Positions 52,301 to 64,000 of a stretch of DNA of 64,000 bases are shown here, one piece after another. The stretch comes from Zonotrichia leucophrys gambelii (taxonomy: Eukaryota > Chordata > Aves > Passeriformes > Passerellidae). Under the pieces are notes generated by a model. It searched no databases and was not told the DNA's origin. It saw only the letters and a list, made by a program, of their open reading frames with translations. Location of the stretch: positions 131,271,533-131,335,532 of the forward strand of contig NC_088171.1 of assembly GCF_028769735.1 (NCBI RefSeq), read 5' to 3'. Position 1 is the stretch's first letter. Each line of letters starts with the position of its first letter. The translations under genes were made by a program, and so were the position numbers.

Positions 52301-55108
52301 TGATCGTGCCCTGAAGAGTATCCTTAAGCAAGAGCAAGGCAGTGGCCACCCAAAAGCCTGGGCTTCAGCCAGGCCTGTGCAGCAGTACCAGAGACAGGGG
52401 AGACCCCATGGGTTTATCCCTACATTGCTCAGTAATTTGAGTTTGGGGCAGGGGTGAGGATCTGCAAAGAGAGAAGAGCAGAGAATTGCCAGTTACCAAG
52501 TAAGAAAAGCATGACTGCCTTACAAATACTTAGCTAGGAGAGCTTGGAATGGAAAGCATTACTTAACTGAAATGGGAACATGACACATGTTTTAATTCAG
52601 TCACACGCAGGAATGGTGAATTAACAGAGTTACACAGGCAATCACTGGTTTCCTTCATGTGAAGCACAGAAGAAACAACCTTTCTTCCAATGAAGATTTG
52701 TTAAGACTCACAAACTTCTGTAATTTTGATTTCCCCTTCAAGAGCTGACCAAAGTAAATGAGCCACTCATACAGCACTTTCTTCTGGAGTTACTCATCTT
52801 TTCCACTGAGATAATTCCATGTTTGTATGCAGCGATCTGCATCCCCCATCTCAGTTTCATTCCTAACTTTTACTGGCAAACACAGCACATAAACCGCTTT
52901 CAGTACACAAAATTTACTTTTGATAGGAAGCAACAGTTCCTAGGACAAACTTACAAGCAGCCAGCTGCCTGTTCTCCGCATTTTTCAGCTCCTCCTGCTC
53001 AGCCTGCTCCTCTCAACACAACACTTTGTGACTTCGCCTTACTTCCATCTTTTCACTGACACAACACTGAATAAAGCAACCAGTGCAGTGTTAGTCCAAG
53101 TGTTCACACCATTCCATATTTATACTGAATTTTGTATCATTTTCTCCTCCCTCCAGAGCACTAAAATTGCTTGTATTATTTTTTGAGTTCATAAATAAAC
53201 TAGGCAGCAGACAACAGCACACTCTGGCCTGTCTTGGATCAATCCAAAATTGTGAAAACACTTTGTGGAGCAATAGAGCCAACAAACCCTCCAAGGAACA
53301 TATCTGGTCCGTTGTACCCTGTACCTTGCTATCACTTCTGGATTTTGCACCTGTGACTCTGAATTTGGACCTTTACCAGATGCCTGCACTGATGTCTCAC
53401 TTTATGCACAATAAGGAGTCCCACCACGGACTCCATCTGGGCTTGCTCAACATGCTCAACTTAGAGCATGTGCTTAAGTCATGGATCGCATCTAATTTTC
53501 TTAAATTTTTAATTCATGCTGAAATAAACTGTTCTGAAAATACAAGTTCTCTTTATTTTTTCTTTTATTTACTTATTTACAACTACAAAATACTTAAGGA
53601 CACCATACAAATAAGTGCTTGCACTTCAAACCCCTAAGATCTTTTTATTTAGCACCATCAACAATTGATCAGTCCTAAAAATGAGGTACATGCAAGAGAA
53701 ACAAAAGAATAACATCTGGGATCCATCTAACCCGAACATCACCACCAGCCTCTCCAGAACCTACTGCACACATCCAACATGAGGCCCAGCAGGAGCCCAC
53801 CTGTCATAACACAAATGCTATCACAGTTACACTAAGTTTTATTTAAAGATCAACAATCATCAGAAGCTGAAGAGATACCAGTGAGGTGATGGATCAACCA
53901 GTATTTAGTGTTATGCAACCAAAAGACTTCTTCAGCAGAATCTAGTCATAAGCAGAGACTGGGATTTTCCTAAATGCCAGCAAAATAAAGAGCATCATCC
54001 AGTAGAGCAAAGCTTGTGCACTAACAGATGTAGAGTCCTGTACAAGGAATCACTGCCATTTCAGCCTCTCTCCCTTGATGACTGAAATCCTCAAGCATCC
54101 TAATTTATCTTGGCTTCTGTTACTGATGCCCCATGGCCAAGCCACAGCCTCTGGGCCCACAGGCAGCATTTATCCCACACGGCCATCACATGCCGATGGC
54201 AGGGCCACCCAGACCCCTGGCGTGGGAGGAGGAAAGGCTCAGGGACCATGGAGGGCACTGGGGGGCTCCCAGCCACGTGCCCAGCTCACCTGCTCCCCTG
54301 CAGAACACAGCTGGCAGCAGAACCAAGAGCCTCCAAGCCACCCCAGCCCTCCTCTGCCTCTGCAGAGGTGACGGGGCCTTGAGGCACGATCCCCAGGGGA
54401 AGCTGGTGGCAGGGCTCAGGCAAGAGGGCTGTCCACCCCACTGTGGGCACTAAGGATGTACTCGGGAAATCAGCATGGTCACAATTCTCTGAATGCCCTT
54501 TTGCCAGGTCAAGCATCAACTTAATTTGGGGGTTAATTTCATTAAGACATAACCATGCAACTTGTTTGCATCTATCAAAGTTATCAATGGATACCGAGCA
54601 TGACCAAAGCACCTTCCTTTCACACATAAATGAAGTTCTGCTAAATCTATATCCTGTGTGCACACAGAGATATAGCTACAGAAAATGGCTTGGAAGAAAA
54701 GTGAAGAGAGCTGTGAGCACGCAGGGAACTTTTTTTTAAGAATCACTTTGGTGAAGCCTATTTAAAATAAATCTCTTTTGAAAGGCATTGTAATGAAGTT
54801 CTGCGTGCTTGTCACCATGCACTTTTACAGGATATACTTCAAAGCATTTCCTTTCTTTGCTGAGATGCCACCTAAACTTCTATCTTTTTTTGTCACGCCA
54901 TATTTATTTTTGTTGCTCAATGTTTATTCCTCCATAAATCAAAGTAGTAGAGAAACAGATGTGCACGTATTTATTATCAAAACAAGTAACAGGTCAGCTA
55001 TCTTTGTCATGCTTTCACTCTAAGAAAAACAACACTGTTCCATACGCTGCTTCCTACCTGAGGTTATTCCATCCTTCAGTATGCCTAAGGAAAAAAAGCT
55101 CTAGCTGG

Positions 55109-55125
55109 TTTTTTTTTTTTTTTTT
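55109..55125. repeat. Poly(T) tract
   Basis: A T-run of about 17 bases lies some 250 bp before the purine-rich satellite. On the SDC2 sense strand it is poly(A). Confidence 0.9.
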
Positions 55126-55370
55126 CTCCTCTGGAATAAGATTTCCAACTCCTACAACACAGACTTCACTGAAGTCAATGGCATTTGCTCAGGTACGACC
55201 AACAGTAAAAGCAATACTAAGCATCCAATGGAAATTAGTAAATGCTCCAGTAAATTTTGCTCAGAAGTAGAGAAGGTGAAAGATGCTATTAACATGAGCT
55301 ACTTTATGCTGCACTGCTCTAATATTCAACACTGAGCACCATCCCAATTCTTCAGTAATTAGACTAACAG

Positions 55371-56826
55371 GGAGGGAGGGAGGGAGGGAGGGAGGGAGGG
55401 AGGAGGAGGAGGAGGGAGGAAGAGGAGGAAGGGAAGGAAGGAAGGAAGGAAAGGAAGGAAGGAAGGAAGGAAGGAAGGAAGGAAGGAAGGAAGGAAGGAA
55501 GGAAGGAAGGAAGGAAAGGAAGGAAGGAAGGAAGGAAGGAAGGAAGGAAGGAAGGAAGGAAGGAAGGAAGGAAGAAGGAAGGAAGGAAGGAAGGAAGGAA
55601 GGAAGGGAGGAAGGAAGGGAAGGAAGGAAGAGTGGCGAAGAGGAAGGAGGCGGAAGGAAGGAAAGGGAAGGAAGTGCGGAAAGGAGGAAGGAAGTGCGAA
55701 GGAAGTGGCGGAAGGAAGGAAGGAAGGAAGGAAGTGGCGGAAGAGAAGTGGCAAGGAAGGAAGATGGCGGAAGGAAGGGGAAGGAAGGAAGAAGGTGCGG
55801 AAGGAAGGAAGTGCGGAAGGAAGAGTGGCGAAGGAAGTGGCGGAAGGAAGTGGCGGAAGGAAGGGCGGAAGGAAGTGGCGAGGGAGGAGTGCAAGGAAGG
55901 AAGGAAGTGGCGGAAGGAAGTGCGGAAGGAAGGAAGGCGGAAGGAAGGAAGTGGCGAGGAAGTGGGAAGAAGTGGCGGAAGGAAGTGGCGGAAGGAGGAA
56001 GTGGCGGAAGGAAGGGAAGGAAGTGGCGGAAGGAAGTGGCGGAAGGAAGTGGCGGAAGGAAGTGCGGAAGGAAGTGGCGGAAGGAAGTGGGAAGGAAGTG
56101 GCGGAAGGAAGTGGCGAGAAGGAAGTGGCGGAAGGAAGTGGCGGAAGGAAGTGGCGGAAGGAAGTGGCGGAAGGAAGTGGCGGAAGGAAGTGGCGGAAGG
56201 AAGTGGCGGAAGGAAGTGGCGGGAAGGAAGAAGTGGCGGAAGGAAGTGGCGGAAGGAAGTGGCGGAAGGAAGGGGAAGAAGTGGAAGGAGAAGTGGCGGA
56301 AGGAAGGGAAGGAAGTGGCGGAAGAAGTGGCGAAGGAAGGAAGTGGCGGAAGGAAGTGGCGGAAGGAAGGAAGGAAGTGGCGGAAGGAAGGAAGGAAGCG
56401 AAGGAAGATGGCGGAAGGAGGAAGTGGCGGAAGGAAGGAAGGAAGGGGAAGGAAGTGGCGGAAGGAAGTGGCAAGGAAGGAAGGAAGGCGGAAGGAAGTG
56501 GCGGAAGGAAGGAAGTGGCGGAAGGAAGTGGCAGGAAGGAAGGAAGTGGCGGAAAGGAAGTGGCGGAAGGAAGGAAAGGAAGGAAGGGAAGGAAGAGGAA
56601 GGAAGGAAGGAAGGAAGGAAGGAAGGAGAAGGAAGGAAGGAAGGAAGGAAGGAAGGAAGGAAGGAAGGAAGGAAGGAAGGAAGGAAGGAAGGAAGGAAGG
56701 AAGGAAGGAAGGAAGGAAGGAAGGAAGGAAGGAAGGAAGGAAGGAAGGAAGGAAGGAAGGAAGGAAGGAAGGAAGGAAGGAAGGAAGGAAGTGGCGGAAG
56801 GAAGGAAGGAAGGAAGGAAGGAAGGA
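55371..56826. repeat. Homopurine satellite: (GGAG)n, (GGAA)n and a 13-bp GGAAGTGGCGGAA array
   Basis: The array opens with (GGAG)n and (GGA)n (55371-55435), then (GGAA)n to about 55610. A core of about 1 kb follows, built from GGAAGTGGCGGAA units separated by variable numbers of GGAA. A last, almost pure (GGAA)n block runs from about 56590 to 56826, with one further GTGGCGG interruption. Seven or eight 13-bp units run uninterrupted at about 56121-56222. The long reading frames across it (Leu-Pro-Ser-Phe on one strand, Gly-Arg-Lys on the other, open in several frames) exist only because the tetramer lacks stop codons, so none is a gene. Confidence 0.97.
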
Positions 56827-59627
56827 CAGCATGTAGCAGTATATAGCTTAGAAAACTGTTTTTTCCTGTACTGATTCAGAACATAATCATGTTTTACAAA
56901 GCCCGAACCAATACATTTTCATCCAGGATACCAGAAAATTGAGTTTATTAATTTCTACAACTCTTCTCTCTGCATTCAACCAAGACATCATCAGGTTAGG
57001 TTTCCATAACTTAACTGTCTGCAAGGTTGGCCTATAATTCCCCAAAGCAGAGTCCCTGACTGCCCAGGTGATCCTGCCAGGCTGCCCATTTCATCCTTAG
57101 GGCACCCTTCCCACTGTGCACAAGACAGAAGAGTCTGGGAACAGGCCCACAAACACAGGTACCACAGCCCCAGTGCTGCTGTTCACCCACGGCATGCTCA
57201 AGGAGCCACTGAGTTTGCTGCATTGCATGAATGCCTGCAAGCTACCAGATGAATTATGAATTTCGGATAGCACCGGTTTCTATTTCTGTGGTGCTGAGAT
57301 GGCCATGTGCAGCTGGAGGTCTGGACTCTATTTTTTTCTGAGGAGAAGACTTAAAATACTTCCAGTTTGCTGCCTGAGGGTGGGAAAGCAGCTTATGCTA
57401 TAAAACAAGAACCTTCTCACATTGTTATGAGAGGTTCTAATTTAATGTAACTGGGGTACAATTTTAAGCGGGTGGTTCGGTTTAAATATTAACTCTGGTG
57501 GTACATAAGGCTTTATTCAAAGGGCAAGTTCAGCTGCAAAGTGACATTCACAGTTTACAAACCAAGTGTAACACAGCAGAGAGCTGCCTTGTAATTAGGC
57601 GTGGTTATTGAGTAAGAAATTATATAGATTTATTAGAAGGTTGACTGGTATAATAATATGTTTTATATTTAGAATTAGGCCCTTGAAAGTTACTTTTAAT
57701 CCTCTACGTTTCATATGCTGTGGTTTCTTTAACAAAAAAAAAAAAAATAAAACCTCACACGGAACACACTGACTGAAAAGGAAAGTAATAATATAAGAAG
57801 CATTGACTTTTTAATATGGTAAAAGTATATAACTAAATTCATCTCCATCATCCAGGCAGATCATGCTGATGCGTGGAAATCCCTGAACTGCTGGGCAACA
57901 GGAACTGCACATTTGAAAAAGTAAAGTCTCTACCTTGTTTTGACTCCTCAAGGCAAGTCTGCAGCAAACTGCCACTTAATGCACAAGCAAAATACCACTT
58001 ACCAATCATTTCTTTTGAAAAAGACCCAGCAACACATTCCAAGCTGTTGTTTGAAGCTAGATTGCTTGGCCTTTACTGATTATGGTAAAATCAGTTCAAA
58101 TTTTGGAGCTGCTTTGTTTGTACCAAGTCTGTTGTTTTTTTAAGAAACAAGCCAATACAATTCTGGGCAATTCCTTTTGGTTCCCCTTTGTTCTGCCTTA
58201 TAAATAGAGTTTTGCCTTTGCCATCAAACAACCATAATGCATACATATGATTTACTATTTTCCTGTCCTGAAGCAAATCCTGCCTGCTCCAGCCTGAACT
58301 CTACATGCATTCACACATTCTGGCTGTTCTGGATAATGGTATCTGTAGAACACCCAGACATCCTCTAACACTAAAGCTGAACAGCAATCCCAAATAGACT
58401 AATGCTTCACTTCAGTACTGCTTTCCTACTTCCCTCTCCACAAAGACTCTCTGGTCCTAAAAAGACAGCTATCAATTCTGGACGCTTAAGCTTCAGAGGT
58501 GGATCTACTGACATTTAAAAACAGATTTTAAAACCAAAAATGTGTTCAGAAACTCAGCTGTGTGACATGCATCATAGTCACCTAAATTCATCAGTAAAAA
58601 CCAAAGCATTGCTTGAGTAGATGATCCATTTCAATCCTCCCTGAGAAACAAACAAATTAATATATCTAAAAGGATTTGTCTTGGAGAACTAGCCCCTGAG
58701 TGCTGGGAAGTGCCAGATACCCACATCTCCATCCAGACCCACTGACAAGCACTGAAAAGGGACATTACAACAGCAAGCAAAAAGCAGCAGATGGGAAATA
58801 CATTGCCTCATGTAGATCTGGGCAGGGAGGGCAGAAGAGAGATGCCTTCCCAGCTGAAGCTGCCTCCTGGAGAACCTCATTCATCAGGCATGAATGACTG
58901 ATATTTAGCAGCTAATAAATATTTATTAGATAAGAGCTAAGTAAGTTTTAATATCTCATTTAAAATATTAGCTAATTTTCACCATGTAAGTAAGAATTTA
59001 TAACCATATGCACTGTAACACACACACTTCAACTTGGTTAATTCATATGTTGAAAGCCCTGAATAACATAGATTTTCAAAGATAAAACTGATGAGATACC
59101 GGTAGTGTGCTTCCTCCATGAGCATAACAAAGTAGTAACTGATTTGCTGTTGCTGCAGAAGGAGCCAGAAATTCCTTAGATTATGCTTAAGTACTGCCAT
59201 GATAGCCATATCAGTTCAAATGTTAAATACCACAGTGGGTATTTGGGGTTTTTCCCACCCAAGCAGTCAGCTCCAACTTGCCAGTCTGTCCCATTTCTTC
59301 TCCTAGTGAAGGTGGTCCTCTGTTTTCACAAGAGCTACACAAGAACATCCCCACTTCCCTGGGTCATCCTCTGAAGTCCCACAAACAATTCCATCATCAC
59401 CATCTCTCTCATCTCTCACATAGCTTGTAACACCATCATGCTCCCCTGATGAAGGAAGGGTTTGGACGGGGTGAGCAGCTCAGGGCCTGGTGAGAAGTCA
59501 GCTCTTTCACCTTCTGGCACAGGCAGTGGGAATGACAATGCCATGTACCCACTCACTTTCCATCAGTGCTTCACTTGGCTCCTGGACAGAGCAGAGTGAG
59601 GAAATAACTGCAGTCACATCCTCCATG

Positions 59628-59672
59628 CAACAAAAACAAACAAACAAACAAACAAAAACAAAAAAAAACCCC
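59628..59672. repeat. (CAAA)n simple repeat
   Basis: CAAA copies alternate with longer A-runs. This is ordinary low-complexity DNA, possibly an old poly(A)-derived microsatellite. Confidence 0.9.
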
Positions 59673-62600
59673 AACAAAAACATTAGTAGAAGGAATCAAA
59701 ATGTACAGTACATGGATAGTCTTCAAGGCTCTCCTTTCTTTTCAGGGAAAGCTGCCTCTCTCCTATCTACTGCTGCAGCCACTTTCAAAACATGCATAAT
59801 CTTCTGGAACGGCATTAATTAACAGTTGTGAGCAGTCACAGAACAGTTTTCAGCATGTAAAGTCACACCATGGCTCTTATCTTTCCTTGTGTCTCTCCAC
59901 CTGACTTTCTCCGTGCCTTCTGTACACACAAGAGCTCAGCAGCAGTAACACAGCATTACACCATCTCCTCTACAAAATCTTCAGCACAGTCTGACACTTT
60001 TTATTAGTTGAGGGAAGATCTCTCCACATTGGAAATACAGACACCCAAACCAGCTCTGTTAGCAGGAGCCAGCTGAGAGGTAAAAGTGAACAGAAGTTGA
60101 TACCTTTTTCTCACAGTAAGTGCTGAGACATCTTCACTGGAGTTCCACGCTACTTCGCCCCTAACTTATTCTAATTTCATTAGAAGTCCAGTGTATTTAT
60201 TTACTGTGCATCAATGCAGCCATTATCATCAAATTAAAAAGTAATTTGAAATTAATGAAATATGGAGGAAATATATTTGGATTTGATATCGGTGGTATTT
60301 CCAAGACTGCCTGGAATTGCAATCACAGTGAGGAGGGTATGACACAGTAACTACATATTTACTTGTTTGACCATGATGCTGCCAAGAGACACACTGTCCT
60401 TTTGGAAAATGTCATCCATTTCACAACTTTCCCAAAAATACCCTGACTTATGCTTTTTTGAACACCCTAGCATACAAACAGAAGCATCAAAAATATAAGA
60501 AAGCTAAGAGTTACATACTGTCAAGTTTCTTAATCACAGGCTTCTTCTCCCAGCATTAGAAAAAAATTAATCCTGCTGTGCTTGGCATGCCAGTGTATTA
60601 TTTTAAATAAGTAGAAGGGCTGAAAGAAAGTCTCCCTTCATTTCCCAAACCCCAAGAGGAGTTATTTCCAGAACATGTACTCAATGACCATCCAGTGAAG
60701 CCTATTCATTTTGGTCATAAGTCCTGCACCACACCTAAGGAACACACTGCCTTCTTCTGATGCATCTTACATGGCTTGGAGAGGATTAAAAATAATTATG
60801 AAAAAAAGAAAAAAAACAAAAAACAGCCTTAAAAATCTTATTAAAACAATTCTAGTTTTCTTGGTTTGTTCCTCCTCCATTGGAAGATGTCTCCCATGCA
60901 GTAAGTCAGCCTTACAGGTTCAGATTCTGCTTGGATTTTAAAGCAAAAAAATCTCAAGAATTTGGACAGTATGGACATATGGGGGTCTCTGCTGCACAAG
61001 TAGGGACTTGGCACACCCCAGCCATCTTCCTGCAAAGGTTAAATAGCTCCCCAGGAAAGCCTGGATGCATCTCCCAGTCTTCTGCTGATGGGGAATTTGC
61101 TATTGGGGTGCCTTGTGCTCCAGATCTTGTAGGAGCAAAAATTATGAGGCACCAAACTTGTTTGTCAGATTTTCATGCTCTCTCACTACTGAGCAGTTTC
61201 TCCACTTCAAAATGAATATCTTCCAAGAGTCTCTGCAGAGCATAGGCTTTGTTCAAGTTAGGTGTGACTGAGAAAAGATAAAAGGATAAACTAGGTGCTT
61301 TGAAACAGCCGAGGAGCTGAAACCCAGAAAACATTAAGTTCATGCTCTGCCAATAACTTAACTCTCATCCCTTTTCTTTGCTCTGACCCGAGTATGAGCA
61401 CTGCTCAGTGCATACTCTAAACTCTGGGAACATTTCATGGAACTGACCACAAATGAAGTAACACAGATGTGCTTTTCCCTAAGCTGGAGGCTCTTTGGCC
61501 AGGGGAAGGTGGGTTTTCAGTCACACTGGCAGGGCAGAGGACCAGGAGGGCTGCATGGAGGGAGCAAGGAAGGAGTCTCCTGCAAACTCTGCAGCGGGAG
61601 GCTGCCCAGTTTCCCTCCTGCTACAACCAGCTATTAAAATATACTCAGTGAAACTCCTAGTGCACTTTTTCAGACCTGTGTGAGTCAAGTTTGACTCAGA
61701 TGATTTTGTCAGAGTTCTTTACTCCTTCTTCTTGCCTCTCCTAACCCAAGAGGGGATGTGGCAGTTCAATGTTACAGCTAAAGCTATGCTTTCTGTACAG
61801 TGCAGCTCAGCAACTCTAAGATTATTCTTAGCTTTACCCCCTGCAATTTCTAAGTCTTTTACTCCTGCTGTCTCTACAGATTCAGGCTTCTCACTTCAAC
61901 CTCCCTTCTCATGCAGACCCTTCCTCAGCTGCCAGAGAAAGGGTCCCTGTGCCTCGAAGGAAACCTCAGTTTGCAGTCCTCTGACTGCTCTCGGAATAAG
62001 CCTCTGGCAGGCCAAACATCAATTATTTCTCAAGGGGTGAATATTAAGGAAAGGCTTTTTACCAGATGATTATTCTCAGAACTTTACTCAAAGACCCACA
62101 ATAAAGCCCAGGACCAGCATATTTTAATAGTCTTATTTATCCCATTCTTTCACATAAACTTCTTCCCTACACAGGCCTGCCCTTCATTACTGGAAATAAA
62201 ATGCACACAAACCTCAGCAACATATTTTTGTGGGGTTTTTTTTCTGTGGCTAAGACACCCACATGAGTTTTTCTTTAAAATAAAACAAACTGGGATTATT
62301 CAAAGGGAGGTGAAAGAAGGGCTTGGAGAGGACTCTCATAGCCTGCTCCTCAAACAAGGCTTCTCCTGTACAGCACATCAAGGCTATTTCAAGAAGCACC
62401 TCCCATTTTTCACCCCTGAGTACGTCAAAGTGTGTCAGCTTAAGAAGCCAAAGAAAGAAATGGTTACTTAAGGGCAAGTGCAAATACCTTCAGGAGGTGG
62501 GAGGGAGACAGGGTTGGGTTAACAGGTTGCTCACCACAGGGTATGGAGAGGTGTGCATCCACACAGCAGCTGCTGAGCCACAGATAATCCCAGCCCTCCC

Positions 62601-62763
62601 TGTGCCAGGCTAGGCATCTCCAGAGGGAGCACAAGCACCCGGGGAGAAACCACTTCCCTCCCTGCACTGCAGGCCTTGAGTATGGTCATTAGCTCAGGCA
62701 CACGTTTGCACTCTTGGGGTAGCAACACTCAACATTTTCCCCTCTGGTATCCATGGAGAGAGA

Positions 62764-62799
62764 TTAGCACTCCTGTATTTCATTAGCCAGGAGTGCTAA
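62764..62799. repeat. Perfect 12-bp-arm inverted repeat
   Basis: TTAGCACTCCTG (62764-62775) and its exact reverse complement (62788-62799) flank a 12-nt loop. The sequence is of balanced composition, which makes chance less likely than for AT-rich palindromes. Confidence 0.8.
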
Positions 62800-64000
62800 G
62801 TAATCCACCAACTTGTGGAAGGAGTAAAAACACAGAGGTTAATGTATTTGGTGAGGCTCTGTTGAATGGTTGGGGTATTTTGTTTCAGAATAGCATAAGG
62901 AAAGCAGCTGTCACCTTGATTATAGTGCCCTCGGTAATCCGACACTTCAGCTAGCCCCAACTTCAGACAGCTCCCCCTCCATCTGAGCGAACACAGTTAC
63001 TGATCACTTAAACAGACAAATGGTCATTTGCACAAAATAAGTTTTGAAGCGAGGCTGTAGATCAGAGGAGGAGCAATTTGCACTCATCATTCCCATCCTT
63101 CCGCAGTCAGAAGGGAGAACACGGAAGTTTTCCAAGAAAATCCAAAGAACAGAGAGAAATGCCAAGCTGTAACATTTGGCTCCACACACTCACTTTCCAA
63201 AAAGCAAAGGGGGTGAGGGATGCAGTGCTCAAATGATCCATGTCTGCTTAAACGCTTGGTTTGCGTGCTCCAGGGCTGTCGAACGGACACAGCTGATGAG
63301 TCAAAGATGGAATTAGCATGCCTGATACAGCAACTCTTTTCCAGCCCAAACCAGTCACCTCCAGGCTTCTCCTTTAATTAAGGTCTGGCCAAGACATGTC
63401 AGCAGTCCAGCATCCCCTTCCTGCCAACAGCTCTGCCAATACTTTGGTCACTCACAACCAGCTCCTCCCCACTCCCTCTTTCACTGCTGTGAGCCGAGTG
63501 AGCAGAAGGATTCCTAAAAGTGGGCAAAGGCCCAGAGCCAGCCCAGATTTTCATCTACCTTTTCTTCTGCTCTTGGATCCTGTACTTGCAACATGAGACT
63601 GAAGAGCAGTGCCAATGCTAACAGTTACCTTTTGTGCCTGATAGCACAAAAGCAGCAGGAGGGAAAGAAAAAAATCAGTCTAATGAGGTTGGAAGCACAA
63701 GAGATTGCAAAGAAAAAGAGCAAATAAATAACTTAAGGTGTAAATTACAATTAAGTGCACTGCAGTTACCATGTACTGTGCAGTATTGTTCAGAAATATC
63801 ACCAGCACAAGTTAAAACACCCCACACTGAACAAAAAGCAATACTTCTGGTAGGAAATTGGTAGTCTTACACCACCACCGTGGTGATAATGGCATGAGAA
63901 ATTGTACAAGTGACAGGTCAGAAAGAATTTAAAAGCCTTCAGTTTGTGTTGCTCTGTTAGTTTTTATCTTCTCATAGAAACAGTCTACACCAATACAGAC

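Larger units (their letters stand above)
26296..64000 (-). other. SDC2: SDC2 intron 1, partial (continues beyond the window)
   Basis: The acceptor at 26296-26297 is the downstream end of a first intron longer than 37.7 kb. No signal-peptide exon or CpG-rich promoter is found between here and the right edge. A very long first intron is characteristic of vertebrate SDC2. It contains the purine-rich satellite (55371-56826), a solo LTR (48743-49304), simple repeats and several strong inverted repeats listed separately. GC-rich patches near 36640-37180 and 54110-54460 have chance ORFs only. The rest is unique AT-rich DNA, some of which may hold enhancers. Confidence 0.85.

Noticed and set aside
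54110..54460. GC-rich patch as a nested gene or second promoter
   Set aside because: CpG content is low, ORFs overlap in all frames, and no donor/acceptor pair is convincing. I treat it as base-composition variation.
55261..56874. Very long ORFs of 176-523 codons on both strands
   Set aside because: They are translations of the GGAA/GGAAGTGGCGGAA satellite, open in several frames at once with low-complexity peptides. No tetramer phase makes a stop codon.
26296..64000. SDC2 exon 1 (signal peptide) and promoter
   Set aside because: No minus-strand ATG plus hydrophobic segment with a phase-0 donor, and no CpG-rich region, was found. It must lie beyond the right edge.
1..64000. CRISPR arrays, operons or phage genes
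   Set aside because: The window is vertebrate nuclear DNA. No spaced direct repeats or prokaryotic gene clusters are present.

Overview
This window is nuclear DNA of a bird. Four fragments of the CR1 retrotransposon family, an avian-type solo retroviral LTR, low overall repeat density and a syndecan gene with vertebrate exon structure all point that way. There is no bacterial gene organisation, and most open reading frames are chance ORFs in intronic or intergenic DNA.

The one gene that can be proven is syndecan-2 (SDC2), on the minus strand. Four coding exons are visible, with consistent splice sites and phases: exon 2 (26184-26295), exon 3 (18471-18604), exon 4 (17566-17701) and exon 5 (16116-16279, ending at the stop). 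Together they encode 181 residues: the mature ectodomain, the transmembrane helix and the short cytoplasmic tail ending EFYA. The first exon (signal peptide, about 20 residues) is not in the window, so intron 1 runs from 26296 past the right edge (more than 37.7 kb). The 3' UTR probably extends about 2 kb, to paired poly(A) signals near 14060-14090.

Left of SDC2, at about 3440-4090, lies the only strong CpG island. It holds a good minus-strand splice donor and an ETS-type site, and CR1 fragments lie on both sides. From vertebrate gene order (SDC2 followed in the same orientation by CPQ) it is probably the promoter and noncoding first exon of CPQ. No CPQ coding exon is visible, so this is inference.

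The rest is intergenic DNA and introns. The most striking non-gene structure is a homopurine satellite of about 1.46 kb at 55371-56826 in SDC2 intron 1. (GGAA)n blocks flank a core built from a 13-bp unit, GGAAGTGGCGGAA, which iterates ETS-like cores and includes two YY1-like AAGATGGCGG sites. Several unusually good inverted repeats also stand out (4551-4607, 17018-17095, 42157-42184, 46683-46715, 62764-62799). The SDC2 protein has two differences from the mammalian form worth checking: an extra Ser-Gly in the glycosaminoglycan attachment cluster, and a cysteine replacing the second serine of the cytoplasmic Ser-Ser pair. I found no clearly new multi-gene system.
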